Positions 35,001 to 47,025 of a DNA stretch of 64,000 nt are shown here, in pieces. The translations under genes and the position numbers were made by a program. Each line of letters opens with the position of its first letter. Positions within the stretch are counted from its first letter, which is position 1. The notes under the pieces are model-generated. The model was not told the origin of the DNA. It was given only the letters and a program-made list of their open reading frames with translations, and did no database searches. Source of the stretch: Ceratopteris richardii (lineage: Eukaryota; Streptophyta; Polypodiopsida; Polypodiales; Pteridaceae); contig CM035437.1 of assembly GCA_020310875.1 (NCBI GenBank), positions 54,088,156-54,152,155 of the forward strand. Reading direction: 5' to 3'.

Positions 35001-36300
35001 ATTTTGATGAGACCTTTGAACCCACATGTCGTATGACTACTGTTCGGAGCATCTGTGCACTTGCAGCCCATCATTGTTGGAATGTACATCAGTTGGACAT
35101 TAAAACTGCATTTCTGGATGGTGATTTGCATGAAGAAGTGTATGTTTTTCAGCCCCGTGGCTTTGTGCAGAAAGGGCATGAAAACTAGGTTTGCAAGTTA
35201 AAGAAGGCATTATATGGTTTAAAGCAAGCACCACGTGCTTGGTATGAGAAGATACATGCCTATCTGATTGCACATGGTTTTGAGAATAGTCCAACTGAAA
35301 GCACCTTATATGTTAAGCGTGCTAATGATGTGCTTCTGATCATTGTTGTCTATGTTGATGACATGTTGCTCACTGGTCCTATTGAGATGCATATTGCTGA
35401 TTTTAAGACTGATTTGCATGCCTCATTTGAGATGTCTGATTTGGGGCATTTGCATCACTATTTGGGCATTCAGTTTATGCACATTGATGGTGGAATGGCT
35501 TTGTGTCAAACGAAATATATTGACACATTATTGCAGCGTTTTGGCCTTGAAGGCTGTAAGCCTATTGCCACTCCTATGGAGATAGGTTTACGATTGAGTC
35601 TTCATGATACTGGAGATGCATTTGATGTTGTTCTCTATCAGCAGGTTGTTGGATGCTTGATTTACTTATGCATTACTCGACCAGATATTCAGTTTGCTGT
35701 CTCACAGATGAGCAGGTTTATGCATTGCCCAGGAGTCACGCATTGGAAGGCGGTTAAGCGCATCTTTCGCTACTTGAGTGGTACTCGGCTACTTGGGTTG
35801 TTTTATCCCAAGGGGGGATCACTACCGCCAGATTTGCATGCTTTTTCTGACTCAGATTGGGCTAGTTGCTATGACACTCATGTGTCCACCAGTGGTTTTT
35901 GCTTCATGCTTGGTAGCTCATGTATATCTTGGTTGAGCAAGAAGCAGCCTACTGTGGCCACTTCCAATTGTGAGGCTGAGTATAGGGCAGCTTTCACAGC
36001 GACTATTGAGTGTGTGTGGCTCAGACGCCTTATGGCTGATTTGGGTGTTGGCGAGTCTTCTGGCACCACCATCTTCACTGACAGTCAGAGCGCATTGGCA
36101 GTTGCGAGGAACCCTGTGTTCCATGCTCGCACTAAGCACATTGAGGTGCATTATCACTATGTCAAGGAGAGGTTCTCTGCGGGGAGATCAGCTTGGCATA
36201 TGTGCACATGCAGGAGAACATTGCAGAACTTTTCACGAAGGCTCTGCCTAGGGAGAAGTTTGAAGCTTTCTGCAAAGCTTTGGGCTTACTTCCTTTTATG
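32044..36300 (+). pseudogene. A3 gag-pol remnant
   Basis: Gag begins at ATG 32044 (MSESSDVFRMLAVEDKLDG). Then come a CCHC knuckle (FCKYCKGNDHIIKKCPK near 32.92 kb), protease (WYFDSGATKHIT near 33.13 kb), GAG-pre-integrase (LWHARFGHLN near 33.54 kb), integrase (VHTDVCGPM near 33.73 kb, SDRGGEY near 33.93 kb, YTPQQNG near 34.0 kb), RT (YGLKQAPRAWYEK, YVDD at 35351-35362) and RNase H (SDSDWA near 35.85 kb). The order protease-integrase-RT-RNase H defines Ty1/copia. It is the most complete A copy but is broken several times. Confidence 0.93.
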
Positions 36301-36380
36301 GAGTGATTTCCACATAGCTTGGCACTTCCTTATACATGAGTGCCAGCTCCTTGTTCACCGCATCACTCCAAGGGGGGATT

Positions 36381-36611
36381 TGTTGATATATTTAGGTAGT
36401 GATGTGTGTGAACACACTAGGACCGCCGGGGCACTTTTTTCCCTCTTTAGGAGGTTTTTTTGCCCCGGCTTATATATACGCCTATTGCCCTAATGGGCTA
36501 CTTATCTTTGTACATTCTCTAGTAATACATTCAGTATTGTCTGTTTGTGGTCCAAGCTTCTTCTTCTTCCTTGTGCTGTTCGCGTGCTTCCGTAGGTGTC
36601 TATCTCCAACA
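36381..36611 (+). repeat. A3 3' LTR (231 bp)
   Basis: It follows the polypurine tract aaggggggatt and carries the same termini as the 5' LTR. The ATGTC target repeat follows at once. Confidence 0.96.
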
Positions 36612-37094
36612 ATGTCAATATGCTTTTTGCCTTCTTTACATGATGGTTCAACTTTACAAGGTCGTAGAGCTATTCGGAATACCTTTTCAGTTGTTGCATA
36701 CTTATGAATCCGCATAATATTGGTATGGAACTTATGACACAGAGTCCTGCTGGTTGAAAGTTCTGTGAAAGTGTTTGGATTGGGGCTCTACATGGAAAAT
36801 GCATCTAGAATTATAAAAAGACAGATGTTGGTTTGTTTTCGAGAGTAGAGCAAGAAGGTGGAACACGTCCTAAAAACACCATTATAAGACAAGAGGGAAA
36901 ATTTCAAAATTTTCAAATGTCCGACAGACACAAACTTTGAGGCATATGAATTTTCATGATTTTCACATGAACTTTCTCTCTCTCCCAAAACAATATATTC
37001 CTAGAAGATACATTTTAAATGAGCCTACGTGGAATTTTCAAAGATGATTTGACAAGATTAATCTACACGGCCCATTTTTTTCTGTTTTTTGCCC
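36612..37094 (-). pseudogene. Unidentified coding-like remnant, piece 3
   Basis: Near A3 the minus strand reads MRIHKYATTEKVFRIALRPC, then a Lys/Cys-rich run that stays open to the A3 target repeat and resumes on its far side. Further right (36.72-37.09 kb) the sequence is AT-rich with only short open runs, perhaps intron or upstream DNA. It borders partial copia A4. Function and family are not recognised. Confidence 0.42.
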
Positions 37095-39263
37095 TAATGC
37101 CAAAATACAGCCTTCACAGACATGTTTACCAGGTGCCTCAAGTTTGGATAGAGAGGACACCGTTTCAGGTTTTTGCAAGTGTAGCAAACTAACAAAATTT
37201 CGATGACCAAAGCCTGCATGCCAAAGCTTTGCATCTGACAAAGCCTCAGAATCATGTACTGCACATGCTGAATCATCCATAGATTTTTCATAGTCTATGA
37301 GCTTATACAACCCATGACATAAAATACCAAAAGCAATATTGACATCACCATTTGATAGACCATAAATTGTACATCTGTCATCAACAAATTTCACAACCAA
37401 GCCAATCTTGGATAAAGTTGAAACTGATAATAGATTATTCTTGATCCCTAGTACAAATAAAGCATCTGACAATGTAAAAGAACTACCATCAACAATAGTA
37501 AGAATGAACTTACCAACTACCATGACAAGATAAGAGGAGTTGTTGGTGCATGTGACAATATTCCCTATAGGGATAGACTCGAGGGAAGTGAAGAAACTCT
37601 GCTATGAGGTAATACGTTTGGTTGCCCCATTATCAAAGTACTAAACATCTCAGTCTACTATAGACATACACTGTTCATGAGAAGATGGGTCATAAGTGAA
37701 AATAGTGGTAAATGCCCATTCTTCATTCTGCACAAGATTAGCATACTCTGTTTTGGGTGTAAAGGCCTCTTCAACAACCATTCCAACCTCTTTCTTCCTT
37801 GCCTCTTTAGCAGCCAGTTTTGGACAACTCTTTATGACATGATCATTTCCTTTAAAGTATTTGCAAAACAATTTTTTCTTTTTTGTTTTCTTATCATCTA
37901 TGTCATCCTTCTTTGATTATGTAGAATTAGTAGATTTCTACTTACTAATAGAAGACATCCATTTACCTTTGCCCTTTTGATTAGCTTGGAAAGCTTGATC
38001 TACAACATGCACAATGGACCTGTCCTGCTTAGAGTGATCTTTCTGCAACAAAACAGAGACTAACTCCTCAAATGTTAAGGCATTGGGATTTCCTTTCATC
38101 ATCAAATGAAGAGCATATGCAAAATTCTGATATGAATCAGAAAGACCATTCAGAACAGTCTGCACAAGTGAACTATCAGGTAAGACTTCATCAACAAAAA
38201 TCAATTGTTCCTTCAAATCTTTGATCTTTTTTAGAAAACTATCCATGGAATCTCCCTTATTCATGTGCTCACTCTCCAATTGTTTTCGAATGTAAGAAGC
38301 ATGAGCCTCATTCCTTGCTTGGTATAAAGTGGTAATTCTATCCCAAGCATCCTTAGATATTCTGCAAGAGGGAATGTGAGGAATAGTGGCACATTTGACA
38401 TACAAGACTATCAATGCATGTGCCTTAGCATCTCTACCATCCCAATGAATTTTCTCTATAGTAGATGTAGTAGGAACTGTAGCATGAATAGGAACATGAA
38501 GAATATTGCCATCTTCAACACCAGCTGCATCACCTTCAACAACTGTGTTTGCAGGTGTAATATGAAGTTTTTCAACACCCTACAAAGTATTCCACAATCC
38601 TTTTGCAACCAATACATGATGCATCATGTAAGCCCATAATGGGTAATTGGTTTTTTCCAACTTATCCTCAAGATCCGACATACGAAATACATCACTGCTT
38701 TCAGCCATGGCCACTAATTAAAATACCCTAATGCAAACAAATGATTGTATCTCAGAAAGTTGAACGAAACTACCCTATTGGGTTTTGCTAAATGTGTAGC
38801 AAACTTTGAGGCACTTATACTGGCGAACCGAAATCTATATATATCTTTGGCACAAGAAGATGAAACTGACTGCACAGGCATTGTGATGGAGCATCGAAGG
38901 CCGAAACAAGCTCAGATCATGATTTTGACACCAAATTTTGTGAGCATGCTCATCAAATTTCATGAAATTCTAAGATTGTGATAGGAGGGGTGTCGATGAT
39001 GCCCAAGATGAAGTGGTGGCCTGCTCTGATACCAATTGTTGGAGTTCAAGGTCTATGGCAGCACACAAACAACACAAGAAGAAGAAGCTTGGAGCACAAC
39101 ACAAAATAGTAAATGTATTACCAAAAGAATGTACAAAGATAAGTAGCCCATTAGAGTAATAGGCGTATATACAAGCTAGGGGAAAAAAAGCTCCTAAAGA
39201 GGGAAAAAAGTACCCCGGTGGTCCTAGTGTGTTCACACACATCACTACCTAAATATATCAACA
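37095..39263 (-). mobile_element. Copia A4: partial minus-strand copy with 5' LTR
   Basis: An A-type 5' LTR (39037-39263) and primer site complement (39023-39034) are followed in sense by gag (start near 38.71 kb), a zinc knuckle (FCKYFKGNDHVIKSCPK), protease-region sequence and the GAG-pre-integrase block near 37.2 kb, where the copy ends. It is diverged from A2 and A3, broken in several places, and lacks RT and a 3' LTR. Confidence 0.88.
39037..39263 (-). repeat. A4 5' LTR (227 bp)
   Basis: Plus strand runs TGTTGGAG...TATATCAACA, the reverse complement of the A-type LTR. It is more diverged than the A2/A3 LTRs. Confidence 0.9.
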
Positions 39264-39645
39264 TGTTTAAGGTTATTTAGGATCCAATGAGAAAGTTAGA
39301 GTCATATACCATGGAGTCGAGGGTGAGTCCTATTGAGTATGGAGTTTCATCATGGCTCACCATCTTGATGAGTTGGACTACGTACTCTTCTACTATCCAT
39401 TGCAATAGCACATCATCTTCATTTAGGAGTTGTGTTGGGCTTGCGAGTGTAACTCACAACAAGTAGTAGTTGAAGCTTTATTTTTAGCACCTCCTTCTAG
39501 ATGCAGTTGAATGTGATCATTTGCAAGCATGGAGACCCAAGGCTATTCTTGATGCCCATGTTTTTTTGTTGATGCTTGTCACAACCATGGTCTTGCAAGT
39601 ACTAGAGGAAATTCTTCTTTTGAACCTTTTTAAATCTTAGAACAA
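39264..39645. other. Unassigned DNA between A4 and the B1 LTR
   Basis: No coding motif, LTR or repeat was recognised. It ends exactly where similarity to the B LTR begins, which is also the outer limit of the left arm of the inverted duplication. Confidence 0.4.
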
Positions 39646-40299
39646 TGTTAGACTCATTTCTCGGAGTACACATCCCATTTTACAAAGATATTTTGGTCGA
39701 TTGTAGTTGAAGGTAGTAGCTTCAAATTGAGCTATCACTCATGAAAAATTTACATTGTACTATGAGATCTGACCATTAAAAGATCAGGAAAAAGTGTGCC
39801 AAAAAACATGTAACTGTCAACTAACTTTCACACTGATATGAAATCACTTAGAATTCACTACACAAGAGGAATTAGATCAAATCCTTCTACACAAACATGT
39901 GTTATCTATTAGAGAAGATGTGTACAAAATGGCTTGGATTCATTCTACTCATAGCCATAGAAAACTCTCCTACTCTGAGTGGTTCTTCCTCAACATCTCT
40001 CTCAGAAAAATCTGACTTTTTCTCTACTCACTCAAGACTTACAAATCAAGTTCTTCTATATGTTTTTCAACTCACATTAACTTATATACATATGGTATAC
40101 ATACTCCTAGACTCAAACTCGTAATTATGAAGTTTTATATCAAGATTAGACTTTAATTTTGCACTATATTACAAGTGTGAATTTGTCCCTTCACTTAGGC
40201 TTAATTTTCTGAGTGCTTTGCTTTCACTTCTCTTTGTCTTTCTTCTTCCTTCATACACCTTCATGTCTTTATGTCTAATTAGTGAGTGACGCCCCAACA
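39646..40299 (-). repeat. B1 3' LTR (partial)
   Basis: Plus strand ends gccccaaca; in sense the LTR opens TGTTGGGGCGTCACTC after a polypurine tract. It is nearly identical to the B2 3' LTR at 63274-63931, as expected for arms of a recent duplication. Confidence 0.88.
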
Positions 40300-40337
40300 A
40301 CTCCCCCTCAATCACTAATTAGCATCCTCTATCTTCT

Positions 40338-43300
40338 TCATACATCCTTCTTCTCTTTTATTCCTACCATTTCTTTGAATCTACTTGTCTTCACTCCATC
40401 CAAGCACTTTGTCATAATATCTGCAATCTGATCTTTTGTAGAAGTGTATACCACTTCAAGATCCTTCTCCATTACCTTTTCTCTCAGAAAATGATATTGA
40501 ATCTCTATTTGCTTTGTTCTTGCATGAAATACATGATTTTCTGCAAGATACAATGAACTCATATTATCTCCATGTATGATAGGTATACCTTGATCAATGT
40601 CCAAACTTTTGAACAAAGTCTGCATCCATATCACTTCTTTAGCTGCTTCCACAAGTCCTTTGTACTTAGCTTCAGTTGATGATAAAGCCACTGTATGTTG
40701 CTTCTTTGAACACCAACTTATAATTTTATCTCCTATGTATACCATATACCCATGTGTTGACCTTCTGTCATCTTGACTTCCTGCCCAATCTGAGTCACTA
40801 TATGCTCTCAACTTTATATGTGATGTAAAAGGATAATATAATCCTCCTTCAAAGTTCCTTTGATATATCTAAGAACTCTTTGACTTGCAATCCAATGTGG
40901 ATCCTCTGGACAATGCATGAATTGAGAAAGAACTCTCACTACATAACTAAGATCAGGTCTTGTTAGTGTAGCATAAATCAAGCTTCCCACTAAAAATTGA
41001 TAATTCCTCATATCCTTGAACTCTGCACCATCATTTTTACTGAGTTTATGATTGACCTCAAGTGGTGTTGATGCCTCTCCGCAATTCTCCATGTTAAACT
41101 TCTTCAGAAGATTTAGAAGATACCTTTCTTGTGATAGATATATACCATGATCTGCATAAGTGATTTCCATTCCAAGAAAATATGATAATTTTCCTAGGTC
41201 AATTATCTTGAATTCTTTTTCAAGTAATCTCTTCACCTCCTTGATTCCTTCATTTGAAGTACCTGTGATTATAAGATCATCTATATAAACACAAATGTAG
41301 ATAATACCTTCGTCTGTTCTCTTGACAAGTAAACTTGCATCTGCCTTTGAACTTTGATATCCAAAATCATTAAGATACTTCACAAGTCTATAACTCCAAG
41401 CTCTTGGAGCTTGCTTTAATCCATAGAATGCTCTTCTCAATCTGCAAACATAATTTGGATACTTGTAATCTGCAAACCCTTGAGGTTGCTCCATGTAGAC
41501 TTCATCTGATATATATCCATTTGAAAATGCATTCTTTATATCCAATTGACTCAATTTCCATCCTTTTGATGCTGCATAGCAATGATTGTCCTTGTGGTTG
41601 ACATCTTTGCTATAGGACTGAATGTCTCATCATAATCTATGCCATGAGTTTGAGCATAGCCTTTAACCACCAATCTAGCTTTGTATCTGGCTATTCTTCC
41701 ATCTACATGCTTCTTTATTTTATACACCCATTTATTTCCAATCACTTTCTTACCATTAGGTTTTGGAACAAGTTTCCAAGTCTTGTTCTCTTCAAGTGCA
41801 TCAAACTCTTCCTTCATTGCTTCTTCCCATTGTTTCTTACCTTTTGCTTCATCATAGATTTGAGGTTCTTCATCTTCCTTAACCATGTAAGCATAATTTT
41901 TCTGAGTCAAATAAGTATCATAGGAATACCTTGTTGGTTGTTTCCTCAATCTGGTTGATCTTCTTGGTTCAACCTCTTCATGTGTATCTGGATATATTTC
42001 TTCATCAAATCTAGGTACATCTTCATTTCTTCTATATGATCCAATCATGGATGTACTTGCTTGCATACTCCATCTACCTGCATGTGTGATTTACCTCTTT
42101 CACTTCTTCTTACCTCTTCTTCAAATGTTTCAAGATTACACACTTTATCTGCATACCAACTCTTCTGTTCATCAAATGTCACATCTCTAGAAACAATAAT
42201 TTTTTTGGTTAGAGGACTCCATAGCCTATAACCCATATGCTTTTCATCATATCCAATAAACACATATTTTTCAGCCTTTGGTTCAAGCTTATGTCTGATT
42301 TGTGATGGTACATAAGCATAGGTATTTGATCAAAACACCTTACAATGATCAAGTGTTGTTTTCTTACCCCACCAAGCTTCATAAGGAGTCATTCCATTTA
42401 GAGCTGCACATGGTAACCTATTCACAAGATAGGTGGTTGTATTTATAGCCTCAGCCCAAAGATAATTAGGGCAATTCTTTTCTTTTAGCAGTGCTCTTGC
42501 AAACTCAACCAATGTTATATTCCTCCTTTCTACCACCCCATTGTGTTGAGGTGTATACCTGCAAGTTGTTTCTCTCTTGATACCTGCATTCCAAAGATAA
42601 CCATTGAATTCTTGGGAGAAGTATTCTCCCCCTCCATCAGACCTTAGCCTCTTGAGCTTTTGACCTGTAACTCTCTCTGCATATGCATGAAAATGTTTGA
42701 AGGCTCCAAACACTTCTGATCTTTCCTTCAAAACATAAATAGTTATCCATCTTGTACCATCATCAATGAACAGAACATAATACCTAGAACCATTGATTGA
42801 TCCTTCTTTTGTTGGTCCCCATACATCTGTATGTATGAGCTCTAGCAAACCATCATGTTTGAAACCTTTTTTCTGAAATGATAACCTGTGTGCCTTTCCC
42901 ATCTGACAAGCTTCACATTTGTAGATCATATGTTGGCTCTTTACATTTGGTAACCCTATTATAGATTGATTCTTCACCATGGTTTTAATTCCTTTTTCAT
43001 TGAAGTGTCATAACCTCTTATGCATGAGGTCTACCTCTGTAAGTTCTTCATCACCATGTGTAATCAGGGCTTGACCAACATTCCCTTGCACTTTAAGGGT
43101 AAAAAGTCTACCTTCCTTCTTACCATAGACAATTTGATTATATCCATCCTCTGGATCTTCAACAAATACTCGTTCATTTGTAAATCTGACTTGAAAACCT
43201 TTCTCTACTATTTGTCCCACAGTAATCAAATTCTTTGGTATTGTTGGGACATACAAGACATTTGTTAGCAAATCAGCTCCACTCCTGCACTTCACTTTTC

Positions 43301-44516
43301 CAATTGAATGCACATTATGTTTTGTATTGTCACCTGTTTGTATTGTGTGACTTGAAATACCTTCTTCCAATTTTGATAACAATTCTATATTACCTGACAA
43401 GTGATTTGAACAACCAGAGTCAATATAGAATACCTTGAGATCCTCCTTCTCTGATGCACTTATTGAATTCATCATCAATGTTGTATGGTTGTCATTTTGT
43501 GTATCATTTGCATAGTTGTAATAGGTAGTGTTATAAGACTGATTCTGATTCCAATTTCTTCCACCACCTCTACCAAAACTTCCTCTTGAATTTTGTCTTC
43601 CTCTTTGAAATTGATTCTGAAACCTTCCACCTCTTCCTCTGCCATTATTACTTTGATTTTGATTTGGTCCTTGTTGATTATGCCAACAATCATAGGCTAG
43701 ATGATTAGTCAATCCACAAATCTAGCATGTCTTCTTATTATTTTTCTGATTACCTCTACCTCTTCCATTTCCTCAACCTTTACCTCTGCCAATACCTCTT
43801 CCTCTTGCATAATTTGCTTGAGTAGCCAGTTCTTCTTCATCCTTTGCTTTAACTTTCTCACTTTTCTTCTTATTCTTTGCATACATAGCATAGCTATGTC
43901 CTTTATCTCCATCTGACTTCAAATCTTGCTCAAATGTAAGCATCAGTCCAAGAAATTGGTTTAATTCTGGTACATAATGATTTAATGAAAGTTCAGTTGA
44001 GAGTACAAAAGGTTTCCACCTTTCATCTCCTCTCAATCCTGCAAGCAATTATGCTATCAACCTATGATCTTGAATATCCTCATCAATAGATCCAAGGCTA
44101 TCTTCCAAGTCCTTCATCTTAGTGACATAATCACTAATGCTTTGGCTTTAATTCTTCTTAAATGTGGTAAACTCTGACCATAAGCTAGCCTTCCTAGTTT
44201 TAGTAGTATTTTGGAAGTGATCTTCCAAAGCATTCCATATGTCTTCAGCTGTTTCTAAACCTCTCGTATGTGGTAACAAATGATCTGTGATAGTGTTGTA
44301 TATATAAGCCCTTGCACTTGCATCTCTCTTTTGCCATAGCTTCAAAGCTTCTAGTTCTTCTTTCCTTGGTTGAATATCATCTTCAAATGTAGGCTTTTCT
44401 TCTTCACCTGTCACATATACCATTAGATCCTTACTCATAAGTAAGGCTTCCATTCTCATTACCCAAGTAGGATAATTATCTCTGTTCAATTTGTCAATAG
44501 ATACATGATCTGCCAT
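40338..44516 (-). pseudogene. B1 gag-pol remnant
   Basis: Gag begins at ATG complement 44516 (MADHVSIDKLNRDNYPTWV). A zinc-knuckle region lies near 43.7 kb within an Arg/Gly/Asn-rich segment, protease near 43.42 kb (VFYIDSGCSNHLSG), GAG-pre-integrase near 42.9-43.0 kb, integrase at 42.5-42.86 kb (IHTDVWGP, SDGGGEY, YTPQHNGVVERRN), RT near 41.2-41.85 kb (YGLKQAPRAW; YIDD complement near 41275-41286), and RNase H to 40338 (AYSDSDWAGSQDDRRSTHGY). This is the reference for B parts. The copy is broken several times. Confidence 0.9.
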
Positions 44517-44715
44517 AGTCTTCTTGGTTCTGTTGCAACCTGTGAGTATAAGGTTAAAGTATGATACCTTTTGTAGATCTTTACCCTTGACAATAACTTT
44601 GAAGTGCTCCTATGATGTCTTTTGTTGTTGAACACCTCAGCTTTCACCTTTTCAATGAAGAACTCTTCAACTCCTCTTGTATTTGTTCCTCCTTTCACTC
44701 TTGAGGACCCTTCTA

Positions 44716-44726
44716 CTCTGATACCA
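44716..44726 (-). other. B1 primer binding site, initiator tRNA-Met
   Basis: In sense TGGTATCAGAG two bases after the LTR end ...CACCAGCA. Confidence 0.93.
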
Positions 44727-44728
44727 CT

Positions 44729-45511
44729 TGCTGGTGTGTGAAACACCACAAGAACTAATCTAAAGTGATATTAGAATTCCTCCATAACCATCATTAGCTT
44801 AGCAACACTCTAAATTTGAAACCTTTATCACTAAACTTAGTAAAATTCAAAAATTCATTTTCCAGAAATCTGCACCTTTTCTTCTAGCTTCAAATCTGAT
44901 CTATATTAGCTTGATCCTTGTAAATTCTTTTGATCATTTGCTAGTAGAAGTTCTTGCTGATGTTAAGCAACACATTCCAAGAAAAACTTTCAAGTAATAA
45001 CTTCAAAATATTTTGAATTCACTTCAACATTTGAACTATGTGTGAAATCTGAAAAATGACCATCGATTTGACATACCTTTACTATTAGACTCATTTCTCT
45101 AAGTACACGTCCCATTTTACAAAGATATTTTGGTCGATTGTAGTTGAGTAGCTTCAAATTGAGCTATCATTCATGAAAAACTTTACACTATACTATGAGA
45201 TCTGACCATTAGAAGTTCAGGAAAAAGTGCGCCAGAAAACTCGTAACTGTCAACTAACTTTCACACTGATATGAAATCACTTAGAATTCACTACACAAGA
45301 GGAGTTAGATCAAATCCTTCTATACAAACATGTGTTATCTATTAGAGAAGATGTGTACAAAATGGCTTGGCTTCATTTTGCTCATAGCCATAGAAAACTC
45401 TCCTAATCTGAGTAGTTCTTCCTCAACATCTCTCTCAGAAAAATATGACTTTTTCCCTACTCACTCAAGACTTACAAATCAAGTTCTTCTATATGTTTTT
45501 CAACTCAAATT
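44729..45511 (-). repeat. B1 5' LTR, interrupted by copia C
   Basis: Plus strand begins TGCTGGTGTGTG beside the primer site and continues to 45511, where the C LTR starts in the middle of the B LTR. The interrupted site (caactcaaatt) is the same base position at which C sits in B2. Confidence 0.9.
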
Positions 45512-45808
45512 TGTTACCGTTAGTGTCCATGTGAAAGGCCAAATGGCCACCGGACACTTCTTTGTATATGTTCTTTAATAAAACATATAGTGGCCTGGTC
45601 AGTCACAGACTGTAAGTTCGACCGCATTTGTAAGACCTAAGAAGTCTGTCTTCGTGCTTCCCGTGTACTGTGTTTTCTGCGTATTCTACAGCCTCTGTGC
45701 GGAGTACTGTGTGCGACCTCAGGAGCTCGGCTTTCTACTCCGAGCATATCGTCGTGGAGCTCTCGAGAAGGAGAACGCATTGTGGTGCATCGCCATTGAA
45801 ACACTTCA
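45512..45808 (+). repeat. C-left 5' LTR (297 bp)
   Basis: TGTTACCGTTAGTG...GAAACACTTCA. It differs by about one base from the 5' LTR of the right-arm C. Confidence 0.95.
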
Positions 45809-45809
45809 C

Positions 45810-45821
45810 TGGTATCAGAGC
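45810..45821 (+). other. C-left primer binding site, initiator tRNA-Met
   Basis: TGGTATCAGAGC one base after the LTR. Confidence 0.95.
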
Positions 45822-46012
45822 AGTTTGAGGCAAAACCTTTGTTCCGTTTGTGCGAGCGAAGCTAGCACCCCCCCCCAGGCTTTATCCAAGGCTCGCGACT
45901 AAGGCGGCGACCAAGGCATAGACCTTGGCATACCTTGTCATCCGAGTCATCGAAGTCACCGTTGGCACCGTTGGCTGCGGGCGAGGGAGGACCTCAACGA
46001 TCAAGGAATATA

Positions 46013-46109
46013 GAGGTTCCCGGTACTTCTCGGGAGGTCACCCATCCCAGTACTGTTCCCCCTAGAGCTCGCTTAACCGTGGCAATCTCTTGCCACTAAG
46101 CTACACCCT
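46013..46109 (-). ncRNA. 5S rRNA-derived segment with tRNA-type box A, left arm
   Basis: The reverse complement matches the 3' half of plant 5S rRNA, including GTTAAGCG, GTACTGGGATGGGTGACCTC and CGAGAAGTACCGGGAAC. It is preceded by TAGCTTAGTGG, a perfect tRNA box A. It lies antisense in the C leader. It is the mirror of 61246-61340. Confidence 0.85.
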
Positions 46110-47025
46110 TGTGGTGTTTGAAGAAGGGGAAAGACTAAGGTTGACATTACCTTGAACAAGTTTTGGTCCCTCAAAGCTTCATTTTTTTCTTTCAAAGTCT
46201 ATTTCTGAAGCAATTTTGGGGTGTTTGTTGGAGCCATTTCGGAGTACTTTTGCACATAGTTCTCTTTGCACAGGTCCAAGAACATCAAGAAGAGTGTTCC
46301 TTGTACTTCTGAGACAATAAATATCAACCTTTGGGGCTGTACTTTCAGCCACACTCGTAAAACTACAGGTTTCTCGAGGGGTTTTCAGTTTTGGTGGGAG
46401 CAGTCGCTACAAATTTATGCAGGTTTTTAAAGCCTAAAACATCAGAGTTGACAGACACTTGCAGGTGTTATTGGATAGTTTTTGGGCTGTGTACTCAGCC
46501 TTTTAGTGTCATTTTACTGCATATATTGAGCACATACACACCATGTACGCTTCTATGGATACCGCTTATGTACGTCCATGTGGTCATTGATATAGCAGTT
46601 ACGTTCTTTGCATAAAGCCTTTTACGTTTGATAAAGAGGGTCGTGGTGAGGTTTTCTTAACTGGGAGACACAAAGATGTCGGGGTCTCTTCGGTGATGTA
46701 GGTGGAAGACTTACCCAGCCTCGCCATAAGAGATGTATGATAGTTGTTCATAGGTGCTCGATAAGCCTAGTTGGCTTCTATTGGGTAATTGATTATATGC
46801 AGTGGAGTCAGTGATTCACTATGCAGGTAGACATGTCAGTACTTGTAGTTTTATGATACTTTGACACTGGTCATATGCTAATTTTGCAGAGGATACTCTG
46901 GCAAAATTTTTCCAGATTTCTGGTTTAGTCAACTATACAGTGGTCGATTTACTCCTTGATACACTTATTTGTTGGTGTTTGGACTCTTCTAGCTCCATTA
47001 TCATTCTATTCAGTTCTATACGATC

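Larger units (their letters stand above)
31458..36611 (+). mobile_element. Copia A3: full-length two-LTR copy
   Basis: Two 231 bp LTRs with ATGTC target repeats at 31453-31457 and 36612-36616 define a 5,154 bp element. The LTRs differ at about 5 of 231 positions by eye, giving an intermediate age. All expected copia parts are present in order, so it is the reference copy for family A, but the coding region is broken in several places. It inserted into the unidentified minus-strand coding-like remnant. Confidence 0.96.
39646..45511 (-). mobile_element. Copia B1: minus-strand copy in the left duplication arm
   Basis: In sense: a 5' LTR (44729-45511, then interrupted by copia C), a tRNA-Met primer site, gag, protease, integrase, RT, RNase H, a polypurine tract, and a partial 3' LTR (39646-40299). 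It is the fullest B copy in the window. It is broken several times. Its two LTRs are clearly more diverged from each other than those of C, so B inserted well before C. Confidence 0.92.

Noticed and set aside
45330-45902. Open frames repeated at both 45 kb and 61-62 kb as a conserved gene pair
   Set aside because: They are the two arms of the inverted duplication and lie within B and C LTR sequence; they are copied by descent, not conserved by function.
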